In this document: in pieces, positions 18,050-28,378 of the stretch
Position numbering within the stretch: the stretch's first letter is position 1
How the letters are laid out: each line of letters starts with the position of its first letter
Assembly (NCBI RefSeq): GCF_000338275.1
Contig: NZ_ANMR01000006.1
Coordinates: 186,001 to 250,000 of the forward strand
Direction of reading: 5' to 3'
DNA from: Staphylococcus xylosus NJ
Lineage (GTDB): Bacteria; Bacillota; Bacilli; Staphylococcales; Staphylococcaceae
Length of the DNA: 64,000 nucleotides
The notes under the pieces: model-generated
What the model saw: the letters and a program-made list of their open reading frames with translations, nothing else
The model's database searches: none
Told to the model about the DNA's origin: nothing
Program-made: the position numbers and the translations under genes

Positions 18050-18437
18050 AATCACATTTTCGAAAATGTTAATTACAAGTCATATTTCATCGTTCAATTA
18101 CTATACTATTGATTCCTTATTATAATAGCCTTCACATAGAATCTATCCTTTAATAATAAATGCTTCTATCTAAATTATAACTTCTCAATTCATTATAATG
18201 CTTATATATTCTTAACTGTTGTATAGTGTCTTAAGCTATGTGGCAGTTTATTCTTTATTCTCTTATTACAACTTAACTTATTTTAATATTCCCCTCTCTT
18301 AGATAAAAATTTTACTAGCCTAATCAAAATTCTCCAAAATCCATGTAACTCACTTGTGATCTTATAGCAACGCTTTTATGTCAATAAGGTTATAAGCCAT
18401 ATAATCATAAAAGTATTAAGAAAGTCTTTAAAAACGA

Positions 18438-18831
18438 AACATTTACTCCAATAAGATTGGTTATAACGCTAACTTTATATTAGATTCCAATTTTAAAAAT
18501 GTTGTAAAGCACAATAACATTAAAATTAATGGTTACAATATTTATACTGTTACTCGAGTGCTTTAAGTTATCAAAACTATTCAAAAGAAATTAAAGTATA
18601 TAATCAAAAATTAATGAAATTTGCTATTAACAAAACACTACAAGCTAAATCCTCAATTAAGAAAAACCAATTTTTTTAAAACAACTTCCTAAAGTGTGGG
18701 TATAAGGTGTAGTTGTTAATACAGGTAAAGGTCAATCTGTTCACTATATTTTAAATAGTAACAATATCAAAATTGATATCCAAAACAGCTATGTTACAGA
18801 AATGACATTAGGTACAGTTATTTCTAACTAA
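18438..18831 (+). pseudogene. Decayed gene of unknown family
   Basis: Protein-like text continues across three frames. From 18438, IGYNANFILDSNFKNVVKHN to a stop at 18564; from about 18551 another frame (YSKEIKVYNQKLMKFAINKT) to a stop at 18677; and from 18679 a third frame (KQLPKVWV, stop at 18703, then GVVVNTGKGQSVHYILNSNN and DIQNSYVTEMTLGTVISN, stop at 18829). The second shift falls in a run of seven T at 18671-18677. The pieces read as one secreted or binding-type domain broken by two frameshifts and a nonsense codon. I do not recognise the parent. Bases 18050-18437 show nothing else. Confidence 0.6.
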
Positions 18832-18872
18832 TTATAGTTATCATTAATTTGTGAAATGCTTTTTATATAAAC

Positions 18873-18906
18873 AAAGCCGGACTGATAAATAATCAGTCCG
18901 GCTTTT
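18873..18906. terminator. Bidirectional terminator
   Basis: AAAGCCGGACTGAT and ATCAGTCCGGCTTT form a 14-bp stem with a short AT loop and T/A runs on both sides, between the decayed plus-strand gene and the minus-strand repeat protein. Confidence 0.9.
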
Positions 18907-18949
18907 CAACATTAACAAATGAATTGACGCATCCTTATACAACTGTATT

Positions 18950-19621
18950 TTAGTCTTCCTCAGATGTTTGTGCGCTTCTATTTGAAGTATTATTTTGTGA
19001 TGATCTCTCTTGTGTGTTGCTTTGCGAGCTATTTTGTGCGCTTCTTTGGCTTGTTCTTTGCTCTGTAGTAGGCTCAGATGTTTTTTGCTCAGTTGATGGT
19101 TCTCTTGTTTTTTCTTCAGTAGAAGGCTCTGGTGTTTTTTCTTCTGTCGTTTTTTCTTCTGTTGTTTGCTCTTCAGTAGTTCTTTCTTCCGTAGTTCTTT
19201 CCTCAGTTGTTGCTTCTTTTGTTTTTTCTGGGGTTTTCTTTTCTTCTGTTGTACGTTCAGCCGTAGCAGGTTGTCTAGTTCTTTGTTGAGTCTGCTGTGT
19301 TTGCTGCGTTTGAGGAGCTTGTTGCGTCTGCTGTGTTTGTTGAGTCTGTTGCGTTTGTTGTGTCTGTTGAGATTCTTCAGTAGATTTCTTTTTCTTCTCT
19401 TTTTCTTCTTTTGTTTTCTCTTTTTGTTTCTTTTTTTCTTCTTGTTTCTGATCTGCTAAACGTTCGTTAGCTTTATTGGAATGATCTACAAATGCAAAAA
19501 TGGCAAATATGAGTCCGCCTACTAACAGTAATACAATTACTCCACTAACTATTTTTGCAAAACCACTCATTTTCTTATTATCTTGGTCATCAAAGTTATT
19601 ATTTTGATTATGCTTTGGCAT
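18950..19621 (-). CDS. Membrane-anchored Gln/Thr/Glu repeat protein
   Basis: 223 aa. A short polar N-terminus, one membrane helix (about 20-45; IVSGVIVLLLVGGLIFAIFA), a Lys/Glu coiled stretch (55-82), a QTQ tandem block (about 85-112; encoded by roughly 9-base repeats), then TTEE/STEEK/EPSTEQK repeats (about 120-190) and a Ser/Asn/Gln-rich end. The topology suggests a short cytoplasmic N-terminus and a long unfolded external stalk without LPXTG. GGAG (in AGGGGAG) precedes the ATG. Function unknown; repeat number probably varies between strains. Confidence 0.8.
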   Translation of the reverse strand: MPKHNQNNNFDDQDNKKMSGFAKIVSGVIVLLLVGGLIFAIFAFVDHSNKANERLADQKQEEKKKQKEKTKEEKEKKKKSTEESQQTQQTQQTQQTQQTQQAPQTQQTQQTQQRTRQPATAERTTEEKKTPEKTKEATTEERTTEERTTEEQTTEEKTTEEKTPEPSTEEKTREPSTEQKTSEPTTEQRTSQRSAQNSSQSNTQERSSQNNTSNRSAQTSEED

Positions 19622-19894
19622 ATGCTCCCCTCACTTCAATTTATATCATACATTTATAAAAACCGTATATGCGTTCAATATCAAATATATATTTTACACT
19701 ATTTCATATGCTAATTAAACTTATTAACTAATTTTTTAATCTAGTTGTTATCTTAAAGTCATATATATAGTAAAATACATGTGTATGATAAAATTTTAAG
19801 ATTCGCTTTAATACTAATCTAATTTTATCTACACTTTCAATACTTTTGTGAAAGTAATAAAAAAAGATTACCTTATATCTATTATCATAACAGG

Positions 19895-20095
19895 ATGTGT
19901 TCTAAATTGAAAAAACATGAACTATTTGATGACTTAGATCAACACTCAAAGAATACCAATAACGGTCTCAGAAAAATTATGCTTGAAAATGAAAATCATA
20001 AAACAAAAGCACATGCGAAATCACGTGTTACATTCATAACCTTTATTGCTTTAATATTAATTAGTCTTTTTGGCTTTATTGTATTATTTCTATAG
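19895..20095 (+). CDS. Small membrane protein, 66 aa
   Basis: A charged N-terminal half (KLKKHELFDDLDQHSKNTNN, then KAHAKSRV) and a single C-terminal membrane helix (about 45-66), a tail-anchored design. The ribosome site is weak (AGGA abuts the ATG); a TTG four codons downstream (about 19907) would be better spaced from it. No family recognised. It lies alone between the repeat protein and the epimerase gene. Confidence 0.5.
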   Translation: MCSKLKKHELFDDLDQHSKNTNNGLRKIMLENENHKTKAHAKSRVTFITFIALILISLFGFIVLFL

Positions 20096-20099
20096 ATAG

Positions 20100-20606
20100 A
20101 AGTATCAACTTCTACCTTACTCCCTTTTTCAAGAGGAATAACAAGTAAAAAAATAGTTATATTCTGCAAATTGCGTTAACATATATTTAGGATTGGGGGG
20201 CACATAAAGGAAGCTTCTGCAAGGAGCTTTTGTAACTCCCTTTATACCTCCATACAAAAATGTGAGTGGCAATAAAAGATAATTATAAATATCTAATTAG
20301 CCTCTCACAATAACGCATTTAAGGCTGAGACACATAGTTATGTCCCAGCCTCACTACTAAAGGGAGTCAAAATTTTACCTTCGTTAGTATATTATGGGGT
20401 ATACTCGAAATAATTAAGAGATGATTAATTAATATCGAAGGTACTTTTATTATAAATGGAACCTCCTTTATTTTAAATACTTCTTAAGGTAAGTAAATGA
20501 CATATTCTTGAACAATCTTTGAAAAAATTATGACCTTCAAATGCGATGCGATTGTTTCGCTTAAAATCATTGCAACATTAGGCATTACTATTTATGAGGT
20601 GATAAA
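20100..20606. other. Intergenic region with several hairpins
   Basis: No gene is seen. It holds a stem ATAAAGG/CCTTTAT at about 20204-20250 with internal AGCTT repeats, a GGCTGAGACA/TGTCCCAGCC hairpin at 20323-20350 that resembles the one at 54476, and a distant ACCTTCG/CGAAGGT pair at about 20376-20442 enclosing AT-rich DNA. A small RNA is possible but no promoter stands out. Confidence 0.5.
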
Positions 20607-21503
20607 ATGAAAAACTATTTAATTACAGGCGGCACGGGGATGGTCGGTACACAATTAGTAGAAGCTATTGTCCAAAGTGACGCACATATTACAATTTTAA
20701 CAAGACAAGACAGAACAACATCGCATCCCAAAATTACTTATGTAAATTGGTCAAAACCTAATTGGGAAGCACAAGTACCTGACATAGATATCGTTATCAA
20801 TCTTGCGGGTGCGAGTTTAAATAAGCGTTGGACTAAAAGCTATAAACAAAAAATTATGGTGAGTCGTTTACAATCAACTCAAGCCTTATTTGAATTATTT
20901 GATGGTCGCGAACAAAAACCTTCAGTATTCTTCAACGCAAGTGCTGTCGGTTATTACAAACCCGATTTATATCGCACATATACTGAACTATACAAAACAT
21001 TACCATTTGATTTCTTATCAGAAGTAGTCTATCAATGGGAGCGTCTTGCTCGTCAATTCGAATCATTAGGTACACGTGTAGTTATAGGTAGATTTGGTAT
21101 GATTCTATCTAATGAAGGTGGTGCTTTACCAATGATGAAACTGCCATATGAATTCTATGTTGGTGGTAAGATTGGTTCAGGAAGACAGTGGTATTCTTGG
21201 ATACACATTGACGATTTAACTAGAGCAATTCTCCATACTATTAACACTGAAGATGCACAAGGCGTATTTAATTTTACTGCGCCAATCGTTGAACATCAAA
21301 ATTTATTTGGCTACACTCTTGCGCGTGTGTCACATCGCCCACATTATACATGGGTCCCGTCATTAGCATTACGAATTATCTTAGGTCAAATGTCTACAGT
21401 TATTCTTGATACTCAAAAGGTCATCCCTAACAAATTACAGGCAATTGACTTTAAATTTAAATATCCAGATTTAAAAATTGCTTTAGAAGATCTAGTACAT
21501 TAA
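20607..21503 (+). CDS. TIGR01777/YfcH-type NAD-dependent epimerase
   Basis: 298 aa. An extended-SDR Rossmann fold with [15 protein letters not shown] at residues 8-22, [13 protein letters not shown] (about 66), the [12 protein letters not shown] active-site strand (the usual YxxxK Tyr region is present in variant form) and a DUF1731-type C-terminal segment from about 245. The family resembles cell-division inhibitor SulA-annotated epimerases and E. coli YfcH; substrate unknown. GAGGTG precedes the ATG. The next gene starts 22 bases after its end. Confidence 0.93.
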   Translation: MKNYLITGGTGMVGTQLVEAIVQSDAHITILTRQDRTTSHPKITYVNWSKPNWEAQVPDIDIVINLAGASLNKRWTKSYKQKIMVSRLQSTQALFELFDGREQKPSVFFNASAVGYYKPDLYRTYTELYKTLPFDFLSEVVYQWERLARQFESLGTRVVIGRFGMILSNEGGALPMMKLPYEFYVGGKIGSGRQWYSWIHIDDLTRAILHTINTEDAQGVFNFTAPIVEHQNLFGYTLARVSHRPHYTWVPSLALRIILGQMSTVILDTQKVIPNKLQAIDFKFKYPDLKIALEDLVH

Positions 21504-21525
21504 TTGAATAGGGCTGAATTTTAAA

Positions 21526-21735
21526 ATGAAACATGATCGTTTAACACATGTATTACTTTTAATCTCTGGTTTACTCTTGTTATTAAACGGTGGCTTTGCA
21601 TTTGAAAAATCCACGCCGATGCTCATTATTTCATCCTTTTTAATCGTTTTTGGAATCGTTGTTACTGCATTTGCACTAAAACTTTTCTTTAACAGTAAAA
21701 ATTCTTCCAAAAGTAATACATTCCAAGATTCTTAA
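21526..21735 (+). CDS. Small two-helix membrane protein, 69 aa
   Basis: Two hydrophobic helices (about 7-27 and 31-55) with a short loop FEKSTP and a polar Ser/Lys/Asn tail. It follows the epimerase gene closely and probably shares its transcript. The ribosome site is poor (no clear AGGAGG), which lowers confidence in the start. No function can be assigned. Confidence 0.6.
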   Translation: MKHDRLTHVLLLISGLLLLLNGGFAFEKSTPMLIISSFLIVFGIVVTAFALKLFFNSKNSSKSNTFQDS

Positions 21736-21893
21736 TATACTTTTCGAAAAACCAGTCAAGTGCTATCTATGCATTTGGTTGGTTTTTCATTTATTGTATC
21801 TTTTTATGTGAATTTACTTAATATCAATATTTATAAACAGTAAATATTTCAGTGGTTTAATTCATAAAACATCACTATTAAAATAAATGCACA

Positions 21894-21930
21894 TAAAAAA
21901 AGTCCGGGACAACTATTTACGTCCCGGACT
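21894..21930 (-). terminator. Terminator of clpP
   Basis: AGTCCGGGAC at 21901 and GTCCCGGACT at 21921 make a perfect 10-bp stem, followed by T6 on the minus strand. It may also work for the plus-strand genes. Confidence 0.9.
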
Positions 21931-21991
21931 ACATAAAAACAAGCTTTGCAACTCTATTTACGGCTTGTCGATAACCTCACAATTTGTAATA

Positions 21992-22576
21992 CTATGATTC
22001 AGGAACCATCACTTGGTCAACTAAACCATATTCTTTTGCTTCTTCAGCAGATAAGAAATTATCTCTATCTGTATCTTTTTCAATTTTTTCAATTGATTGA
22101 CCTGTGCGTTCTGCTAAAATTTGATTCAATTTAGCACGCGTTTTAAGAATGTGGTTAGCAGCAATTTCAATTTCTGTAGCTTGCCCTTGTGCACCACCTA
22201 ATGGTTGGTGAATCATTACTTCTGCGTTTGGAAGTGCAAAACGTTTGCCTTTTGCACCAGCTGCAAGTAAGAATGAACCCATAGACGCAGCCATACCAAT
22301 ACAAATCGTTTGTACATCTGGTTTGATGTGTTGGATTGTATCATAAATTGCGAAACCAGCAGTTACACTACCACCTGGTGAGTTAATGTAAAGATAGATA
22401 TCTTTTTCAGCATCTTGTGCTTGTAAGAATAATAATTGAGAAACAATAGAGTTTGCTACATTATCATCGATTTGTGAACCTAACATAATAATACGATCTT
22501 TTAATAAACGTGAGTAAATGTCATAGGCACGTTCCCCACGGTTTGTTGTTTCAATTACTGTAGGTATTAAATTCAT
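21992..22576 (-). CDS. clpP: ATP-dependent Clp protease proteolytic subunit
   Basis: 194 aa. The serine-protease triad is visible: Ser in [14 protein letters not shown] (about 98), His in [11 protein letters not shown] (about 123) and Asp in [15 protein letters not shown] (about 172); SPGGSV supplies the oxyanion strand. It forms the tetradecameric chamber used with ClpX and ClpC for regulated proteolysis, stress survival and virulence control in staphylococci. GGAGG precedes the ATG. A CtsR box lies 48 bases upstream. Confidence 0.99.
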   Translation of the reverse strand: MNLIPTVIETTNRGERAYDIYSRLLKDRIIMLGSQIDDNVANSIVSQLLFLQAQDAEKDIYLYINSPGGSVTAGFAIYDTIQHIKPDVQTICIGMAASMGSFLLAAGAKGKRFALPNAEVMIHQPLGGAQGQATEIEIAANHILKTRAKLNQILAERTGQSIEKIEKDTDRDNFLSAEEAKEYGLVDQVMVPES

Positions 22577-22623
22577 TAATATTGCCTCCTTATTTCTAAT
22601 TGATAAACTTATTTTAACTCAAA

Positions 22624-22640
22624 AGTCAAACATGGTCAAA
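22624..22640. promoter_or_regulatory. CtsR box upstream of clpP
   Basis: AGTCAAACATGGTCAAA fits the CtsR heptad repeat consensus (RGTCAAA-NAN-RGTCAAA) at every fixed position. CtsR represses clp genes and is inactivated by heat and thiol stress. Confidence 0.9.
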
Positions 22641-22730
22641 AAATAACGCTCAATTTTTTTATGAAAGTTAAATTATTCTTATTGACCGAAAGCATTTAGA
22701 TTTGTACACTTAGAGTAATGTGTTTTTTAT

Positions 22731-22802
22731 CCCCTCGTAGTGTAATGGATAACACGTAAGATTCCGGTTCTTAAGATAGGGGTTCGATTCCCTTCGAGGG
22801 GA
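22731..22802 (+). tRNA. tRNA-Arg(CCG)
   Basis: A complete cloverleaf: acceptor CCCCTCG/CGAGGGG, D stem GTGT/ACAC, anticodon stem TAAGA/TCTTA around loop TTCCGGT (anticodon CCG, codon CGG), T stem AGGGG/CCCTT around TTCGATT, discriminator A. CCA is not encoded. A terminator follows at 22822. Confidence 0.95.
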
Positions 22803-22821
22803 CTTATAATTATATACATAC

Positions 22822-22858
22822 AAAAAAGGAATTCCATATCTATGGTGTTCCTTTTTTT
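22822..22858 (+). terminator. Terminator after tRNA-Arg
   Basis: AAAAAAGGAA..CCAT and ATGG..TTCCTTTTTTT pair with a small internal bulge and end in T7. Confidence 0.85.
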
Positions 22859-22881
22859 GTATATCAGTTTGATTTTAATAC

Positions 22882-23052
22882 TTATTGAATTGTAAAGCCC
22901 CCGTCTACCGAAAATACTTAGCCAATCATATTACTTGCGCATGAGATTTATAGACGTAAAACGACAGATGCTGCTTCTTCTGGTTTAGCTAATCTACCGC
23001 TTGGCAATTGTTCAATTAATGCGTCCATAGCTTCAGTTTCACTGATTAACTC
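22882..23052 (-). pseudogene. Remnant of a short-chain dehydrogenase, C-terminal part
   Basis: One minus-strand frame reads EQLPSGRLAKPEEAASVVLR, stop, then ASNMIG, stop, FSVDGGFTIQ and a final stop at 22882. These are typical C-terminal features of classical SDR enzymes (the RxAxPEEhA segment and the VDGGxTxQ end). Two in-frame stops and the lack of the Rossmann N-terminal half show that it is dead. The break falls where the YitT gene ends (23046), so a deletion probably joined the two. Confidence 0.75.
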
Positions 23053-23891
23053 ATATTAATAAAAGTGCTCCCTAAAACATCTCGTACGTCGTGGATTACT
23101 AAAAAGGCATTTTCATCTTCTTCATTCACCAATTTTTTCACTCTTGTCACTTGTGACTGTGGGACGACGACATAAAGCATATGTGTTTCATTTTTACCAT
23201 ACCCGCCTTTACCAGTAAGAATTGTTGAACCTCTACCTGTAAAAGCGTTTATTTTATCACTAATTGTTTCACTTTTATTTGAAATTACAGTAACTGCTTT
23301 TTTAGGATTAAATCCTTCAATTATAAATGCTGTTGCTCTTTCAGTAACAAATAACATAATGATTGTAAACAAGACATTTTCTAACGGTAATACCATCAAA
23401 AAAGAAAGTACCACTAATGCATCAAGTATAAAAATACCTTGTGATGTTTTAATTTCTGAATATTTATTTACTATTTTAGCAATTACAGATGTCCCACCAA
23501 GTGTGCTGCCTGTTGAGATAACTAAACCAGCACCAACACCGATAATAGCGCCCCCAAAGACAGAATTAATAACAAAATTATCGATGCCGAGATTAATATT
23601 TTCAGTTAAATGTAAAAAGAAAGACAGAGCAGTGTTTGAGATTACCGTATAAACAGCAACCGTTTTACTTAAAAATTTCCAACCAATAAACACAACAATA
23701 GTATTTATAATTAGAGACGTCCATGCAGGAGATAAACCAAAGGCATACAGCAAAGAAAGGGATATACCAACAGTCCCGCCATCGCCAAGGTTAGAACCAA
23801 GTAAAAAACAATTCACCCCTATTGCGTTTATCAATGTACCAATTAAACAGAATATAATATTTCTATAATGCTTATTAATAAAATCTAACAT
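23046..23891 (-). CDS. YitT-family membrane protein (DUF161 + DUF2179)
   Basis: 281 aa. Five or so membrane helices (about 10-170) with the glycine-rich LGDGGTVGISL and STGSTLGGTSVIAKIV repeats of the YitT family, then a cytoplasmic DUF2179 domain (about 200-275; GRGSTILTGKGGYGKNETHM). The family's transport or sensing role is not established. AGGAGGG precedes the ATG. It overlaps the end of the decayed SDR gene and has no close operon partner. Confidence 0.92.
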   Translation of the reverse strand: MLDFINKHYRNIIFCLIGTLINAIGVNCFLLGSNLGDGGTVGISLSLLYAFGLSPAWTSLIINTIVVFIGWKFLSKTVAVYTVISNTALSFFLHLTENINLGIDNFVINSVFGGAIIGVGAGLVISTGSTLGGTSVIAKIVNKYSEIKTSQGIFILDALVVLSFLMVLPLENVLFTIIMLFVTERATAFIIEGFNPKKAVTVISNKSETISDKINAFTGRGSTILTGKGGYGKNETHMLYVVVPQSQVTRVKKLVNEEDENAFLVIHDVRDVLGSTFINMS

Positions 23892-23970
23892 GTATGCCCT
23901 CCTTATTGTCTAAACTACTTAGTTAAATTTCGACATGATTCAACCTTAGAAGCAATTTGTTAATTATGTA

Positions 23971-23994
23971 AAAAAGACACCTATACAAGGTGTC
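23971..23994 (-). terminator. Terminator after whiA
   Basis: GACACC-TATACAA-GGTGTC, followed by a T run on the minus strand. Confidence 0.85.
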
Positions 23995-24112
23995 AGTAAT
24001 TGAAATGATTACTTTTATAATATATTAGCATAACTTATTTAAAAAATAATCATATATGATTTATTTATAAAAAAAGTTAGAATCTAGTAAATTAAGTTAT
24101 TGCGGTGCTAAT

Positions 24113-25057
24113 TTACAACTCTATTGATTCTCCGCTTCGTATCTTGTCAGCCATTTCATTTAATTTACGCAGACGATGATTTACACCAGATTTAGATATC
24201 TTTCCAGTAGACATCATTTCACCGAGTTCTTTTAGTGAAACTTCTTGATGTTCTATTCTTAATTTTGCGATTTCACGTAATCTATCAGGTAAATTGTCTA
24301 ACCCTATTTCTTTATCAATGAGGTGAATACTTTCAACATGCTTCATTGCAGCACTTACTGTTTTATTTAAATTTGCCGTTTCACAATTCACAAGCCTATT
24401 AACAGAATTCCTCATATCACGTACGATACGCACATCTTCGAATTTTAACAATGCTTGGAAACCACCAATTAAACTGAGAAAGTCTGATATTTTTTCCGCT
24501 TCTTTTAGATATGCGATACTTCCTTTTTTTCGTTCAAGGTGCTTGGCGTTTAATTCATATTCATTCATCAATTGTGTAATTCCTTCAGAATGATCTTCAT
24601 ACAATGAAAAGATTTCAAGATGGTAAGAAGATGTTTCTGGATTATTAACCGAGCCGCCTGCAAGAAAAGCCCCTCTCAAATAACTTCTTTTCATTTCGTC
24701 TTCATAAATCATACCTTGGTCAATTTCATGAGTGAAAACACCATTTTTTAAAATACCTAATTCATCTAAAATTTCTCTTGCTCGTGCTTTAATGCGACAA
24801 ATATAAATATTGTTTTTTTTAAGCTTCATTTTTTTTCTTACTAGTAACTCCACTTCAACATTAAATACTTTTTTGATTAGTGAATAGATACGTCTAGCTG
24901 TCGTAGCATTTTCAGTTTGTACATTGATAACAAATTGTTGATTGGATAGACTGAGTGCACCATTCATTCGAATAAGGGCACTGAGCTCTGCTTTAGCATT
25001 CTTTTCATCTACTTCTATTCTTGTTAGTTCATTCTTCATATCGGATGCAAAGCTCAT
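24113..25057 (-). CDS. whiA: DNA-binding protein WhiA
   Basis: 314 aa. A LAGLIDADG-homing-endonuclease-like N-terminal domain (about 1-200; [32 protein letters not shown]) and a C-terminal HTH (about 220-305; [20 protein letters not shown]). It controls sporulation in Streptomyces and influences cell division in B. subtilis. It is the last gene of the rapZ-yvcK-whiA cluster, 34 bases after yvcK, and a terminator follows. The ribosome site (AAGGGAC, 9-10 bases) is modest. Confidence 0.97.
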   Translation of the reverse strand: MSFASDMKNELTRIEVDEKNAKAELSALIRMNGALSLSNQQFVINVQTENATTARRIYSLIKKVFNVEVELLVRKKMKLKKNNIYICRIKARAREILDELGILKNGVFTHEIDQGMIYEDEMKRSYLRGAFLAGGSVNNPETSSYHLEIFSLYEDHSEGITQLMNEYELNAKHLERKKGSIAYLKEAEKISDFLSLIGGFQALLKFEDVRIVRDMRNSVNRLVNCETANLNKTVSAAMKHVESIHLIDKEIGLDNLPDRLREIAKLRIEHQEVSLKELGEMMSTGKISKSGVNHRLRKLNEMADKIRSGESIEL

Positions 25058-25091
25058 TACAATCAGTCCCTTCTTAACTTTATAGTCTCAC

Positions 25092-26096
25092 TTAATGCTT
25101 TTCATTATTTTCTTTATCGCGAGTAAATTCTATTGTCTCTGTTTCCTGCATAGCAATTTCATATATCATCTTAGAAAGAACTTCAGTATTATGTCGTACA
25201 TAATTTTCAGAGGAAACTTCAACCAGATTTGGATGTGTAAAAACTTTAATACCTTGAGCCTCCATTTCGCCTATATCACATTGCACAGGCTCAGCGTTAT
25301 CTTCTCTATAGCGTTCGACTACATCTCCATGAAACGGTTGCGTACTACAAATGGCATAGTTAATACAATTATTTCCTATGTGATCATGTATTGCTTTAAC
25401 GTGGTCAAGTGCTGTGTAATGATTCGTTTCTCCTGGTTGGGTCATAACGTTAGATACATATAGTTTAGGTACATCAACTTTAAGTAATGATTCAGAGATG
25501 CCTTTAACACAGAGATTAGATATAACACTCGTATATAAAGATCCTGGCCCCATTACAATTAAATCGGCTTCTTCAATAGCTTCTACGGCTTCTTCCATTG
25601 GTCTTACATCTTCTGGTTCTAAAAATACACGTTCTATCTTTTTATTCTTTTTAGGTATTTTAGATTCACCATATACAATTTCTCCGTCTTCCATAACTGC
25701 ATTTAATCTTACACTCGTATTAGTTGAAGGGATGACACTGCCTCTGATATTTAATATTTTGCTCAATTCTTTAACTGCATGGCCAAAATCATTATTAATG
25801 TTTGTAAGTGCAGCAATCAATAAATTACCTAAAGAATGCCCTTCAACTTGATTTTCTTTAAAACGATATTGGAATAATTGTTCTATTGTTGATTCCGTTT
25901 CGCTTAATGCTGAAATTACATTTCGTATATCACCTGGAGCAGGTATATCCATTTCGCTTCTTATCTTTCCAGTACTACCCCCATCATCAGCAACTGTAAC
26001 AATTGTCGTAATATCTATGGGATAACCTTTTAAACCGCGTGCTAAAACGGATAAACCTGTACCTCCACCTATAAGTACAAGTTTAATTCTTCTCAT
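25092..26096 (-). CDS. yvcK: Gluconeogenesis factor YvcK/CofD-like
   Basis: 334 aa. A CofD-like nucleotide-sugar-binding fold: [16 protein letters not shown] at residues 8-23, [12 protein letters not shown] (about 35), [11 protein letters not shown] (about 55), [12 protein letters not shown] and [11 protein letters not shown] (about 182). The family is needed for growth on gluconeogenic carbon sources and for cell-wall homeostasis, and binds UDP-sugars. Its start overlaps the rapZ end by 14 bases, showing translational coupling. Confidence 0.97.
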   Translation of the reverse strand: MRRIKLVLIGGGTGLSVLARGLKGYPIDITTIVTVADDGGSTGKIRSEMDIPAPGDIRNVISALSETESTIEQLFQYRFKENQVEGHSLGNLLIAALTNINNDFGHAVKELSKILNIRGSVIPSTNTSVRLNAVMEDGEIVYGESKIPKKNKKIERVFLEPEDVRPMEEAVEAIEEADLIVMGPGSLYTSVISNLCVKGISESLLKVDVPKLYVSNVMTQPGETNHYTALDHVKAIHDHIGNNCINYAICSTQPFHGDVVERYREDNAEPVQCDIGEMEAQGIKVFTHPNLVEVSSENYVRHNTEVLSKMIYEIAMQETETIEFTRDKENNEKH

Positions 26097-27009
26097 CTTT
26101 ATGTTTCACGCCACTTTCGACATGTGCATCTCTATGATGCACATAAACATTATAGTCAAAACTCTCTTTGAGTTCTGCTCCGATTCGTTTGGCTAATGCG
26201 ACAGAACGATGTTGCCCACCAGTACATCCAATGGCAATAACAAGTTGAGATTTACCTTCTTTTTTGTAACCTGGTATCATAAATTTTAATAAATCGATTA
26301 ATTTTTCATAAAAAGTTTCAGTTTCTTTCCATTTCATGACATATTTATAGACTGGTTCATCTTCACCAGTCAACGGTCTCAAATCATCAACATAGTGTGG
26401 ATTTGGTAAAAACCTCACATCAAACACTAAGTCAGCGTCCATTTGTATACCATGTTTAAACCCAAAACTTGTTACATTGATATTAAAAGTTTGATAATTA
26501 CTTTGATTGAAATAGTCACCAATACGTTTACGCAATTCTTTTGGTTTCATTTGTGAAGTATCAATCGTATAGTTTGCCAAGCTCTTAATCTCAGTCAATA
26601 GTTCGCGTTCTTCTTCAATAGATTCAATTAATGAGCGCTGTCCTCTTTCATTCAAAGGATGTGCACGACGTGTTTCTTTATACCTAGAAATCAATCTTTC
26701 ATTAGATGCTTCTAAAAACATCATATCAACGATAACATCTGAATCACCTTTGATTAAATCAATTTCTTTAACAAGCGACTTAAATAATTCTTTACCTCTT
26801 AAATCTATTGCAATTGCTACTTTTTGTAGGGAAGGATTACCTTGTTGCATAAGTTCAACGAATTTCGGCAAAAGAATTGGTGGTAAATTATCTACGCAAA
26901 AATATCCAATGTCTTCTAAGCTCTGTATAACTACAGACTTTCCGGCACCTGACAAACCTGTAACAACTAATAATTCACTTTTCACTATATCTTGTTCTTC
27001 CGGTTGCAT
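26083..27009 (-). CDS. rapZ: RapZ-family nucleotide-binding protein
   Basis: 308 aa. Walker [13 protein letters not shown] at about 18-29, Walker-B-like VDMMFLEA, and a C-terminal domain with SFGFKHG (about 187), [12 protein letters not shown] and [13 protein letters not shown] (about 258). In E. coli RapZ presents the GlmZ small RNA to RNase E; in Gram-positives (YvcJ) it hydrolyses GTP and its role is less clear. It is the first gene of the cluster. The upstream 27010-27369 stretch carries only AT-rich DNA and the trxB terminator. Confidence 0.96.
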   Translation of the reverse strand: MQPEEQDIVKSELLVVTGLSGAGKSVVIQSLEDIGYFCVDNLPPILLPKFVELMQQGNPSLQKVAIAIDLRGKELFKSLVKEIDLIKGDSDVIVDMMFLEASNERLISRYKETRRAHPLNERGQRSLIESIEEERELLTEIKSLANYTIDTSQMKPKELRKRIGDYFNQSNYQTFNINVTSFGFKHGIQMDADLVFDVRFLPNPHYVDDLRPLTGEDEPVYKYVMKWKETETFYEKLIDLLKFMIPGYKKEGKSQLVIAIGCTGGQHRSVALAKRIGAELKESFDYNVYVHHRDAHVESGVKHKDEKN

Positions 27010-27260
27010 TTTTTCACACCATCCGTTGTTTATTTATCATACTCATTGTTAAATCGTTATATTGAGCGACTATTATGTTCGTTCCTTAAAAATAACTTTT
27101 TTATAGCTAATAGTCTCATAGTATCATAAACTATTTTACATGAAAAAGGTCTAAGGTAGTAGTCTAAGCATTTGTCACTATAGTATTTTTTGTATTCAAT
27201 GATTTTAATTTTTTAAGATTTAATCATGACAACTTTATCACTAGTATAACTCTTTATGTA

Positions 27261-27313
27261 AAAAAAGCTAGAATGCGTTCACTTACAATCTAGCGTAAGT
27301 TTAACATTCTAGC
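27261..27313 (-). terminator. Terminator after trxB
   Basis: GCTAGAATG at 27267 and CATTCTAGC at 27305 form the stem; T7 follows on the minus strand. Confidence 0.85.
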
Positions 27314-27369
27314 AATAACTACAACCGAGTTACATTGATTAATTTTGTATAGCTCAGGTAATTTTTTAA

Positions 27370-28314
<945 letters not shown>

Positions 28315-28378
28315 TTAATTGCCTCCTATTTAATAATTCATTATGCGAAGTATATATGATTTCTTGCTTTTTATAAAC

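Noticed and set aside
19290..19380. Short tandem repeats considered as a CRISPR array
   Set aside because: Units of about 9 bases in frame with a coding sequence, no spacers.
19014..19459. Cys/Leu-rich frames antisense to the repeat protein
   Set aside because: Artefacts of the Gln/Thr/Glu tandem repeats read backwards.
22731..22802. tRNA-Arg as an island attachment site
   Set aside because: No integrase and no direct repeat of the tRNA end were seen nearby; the patch beside it looks like decay, not an intact island.
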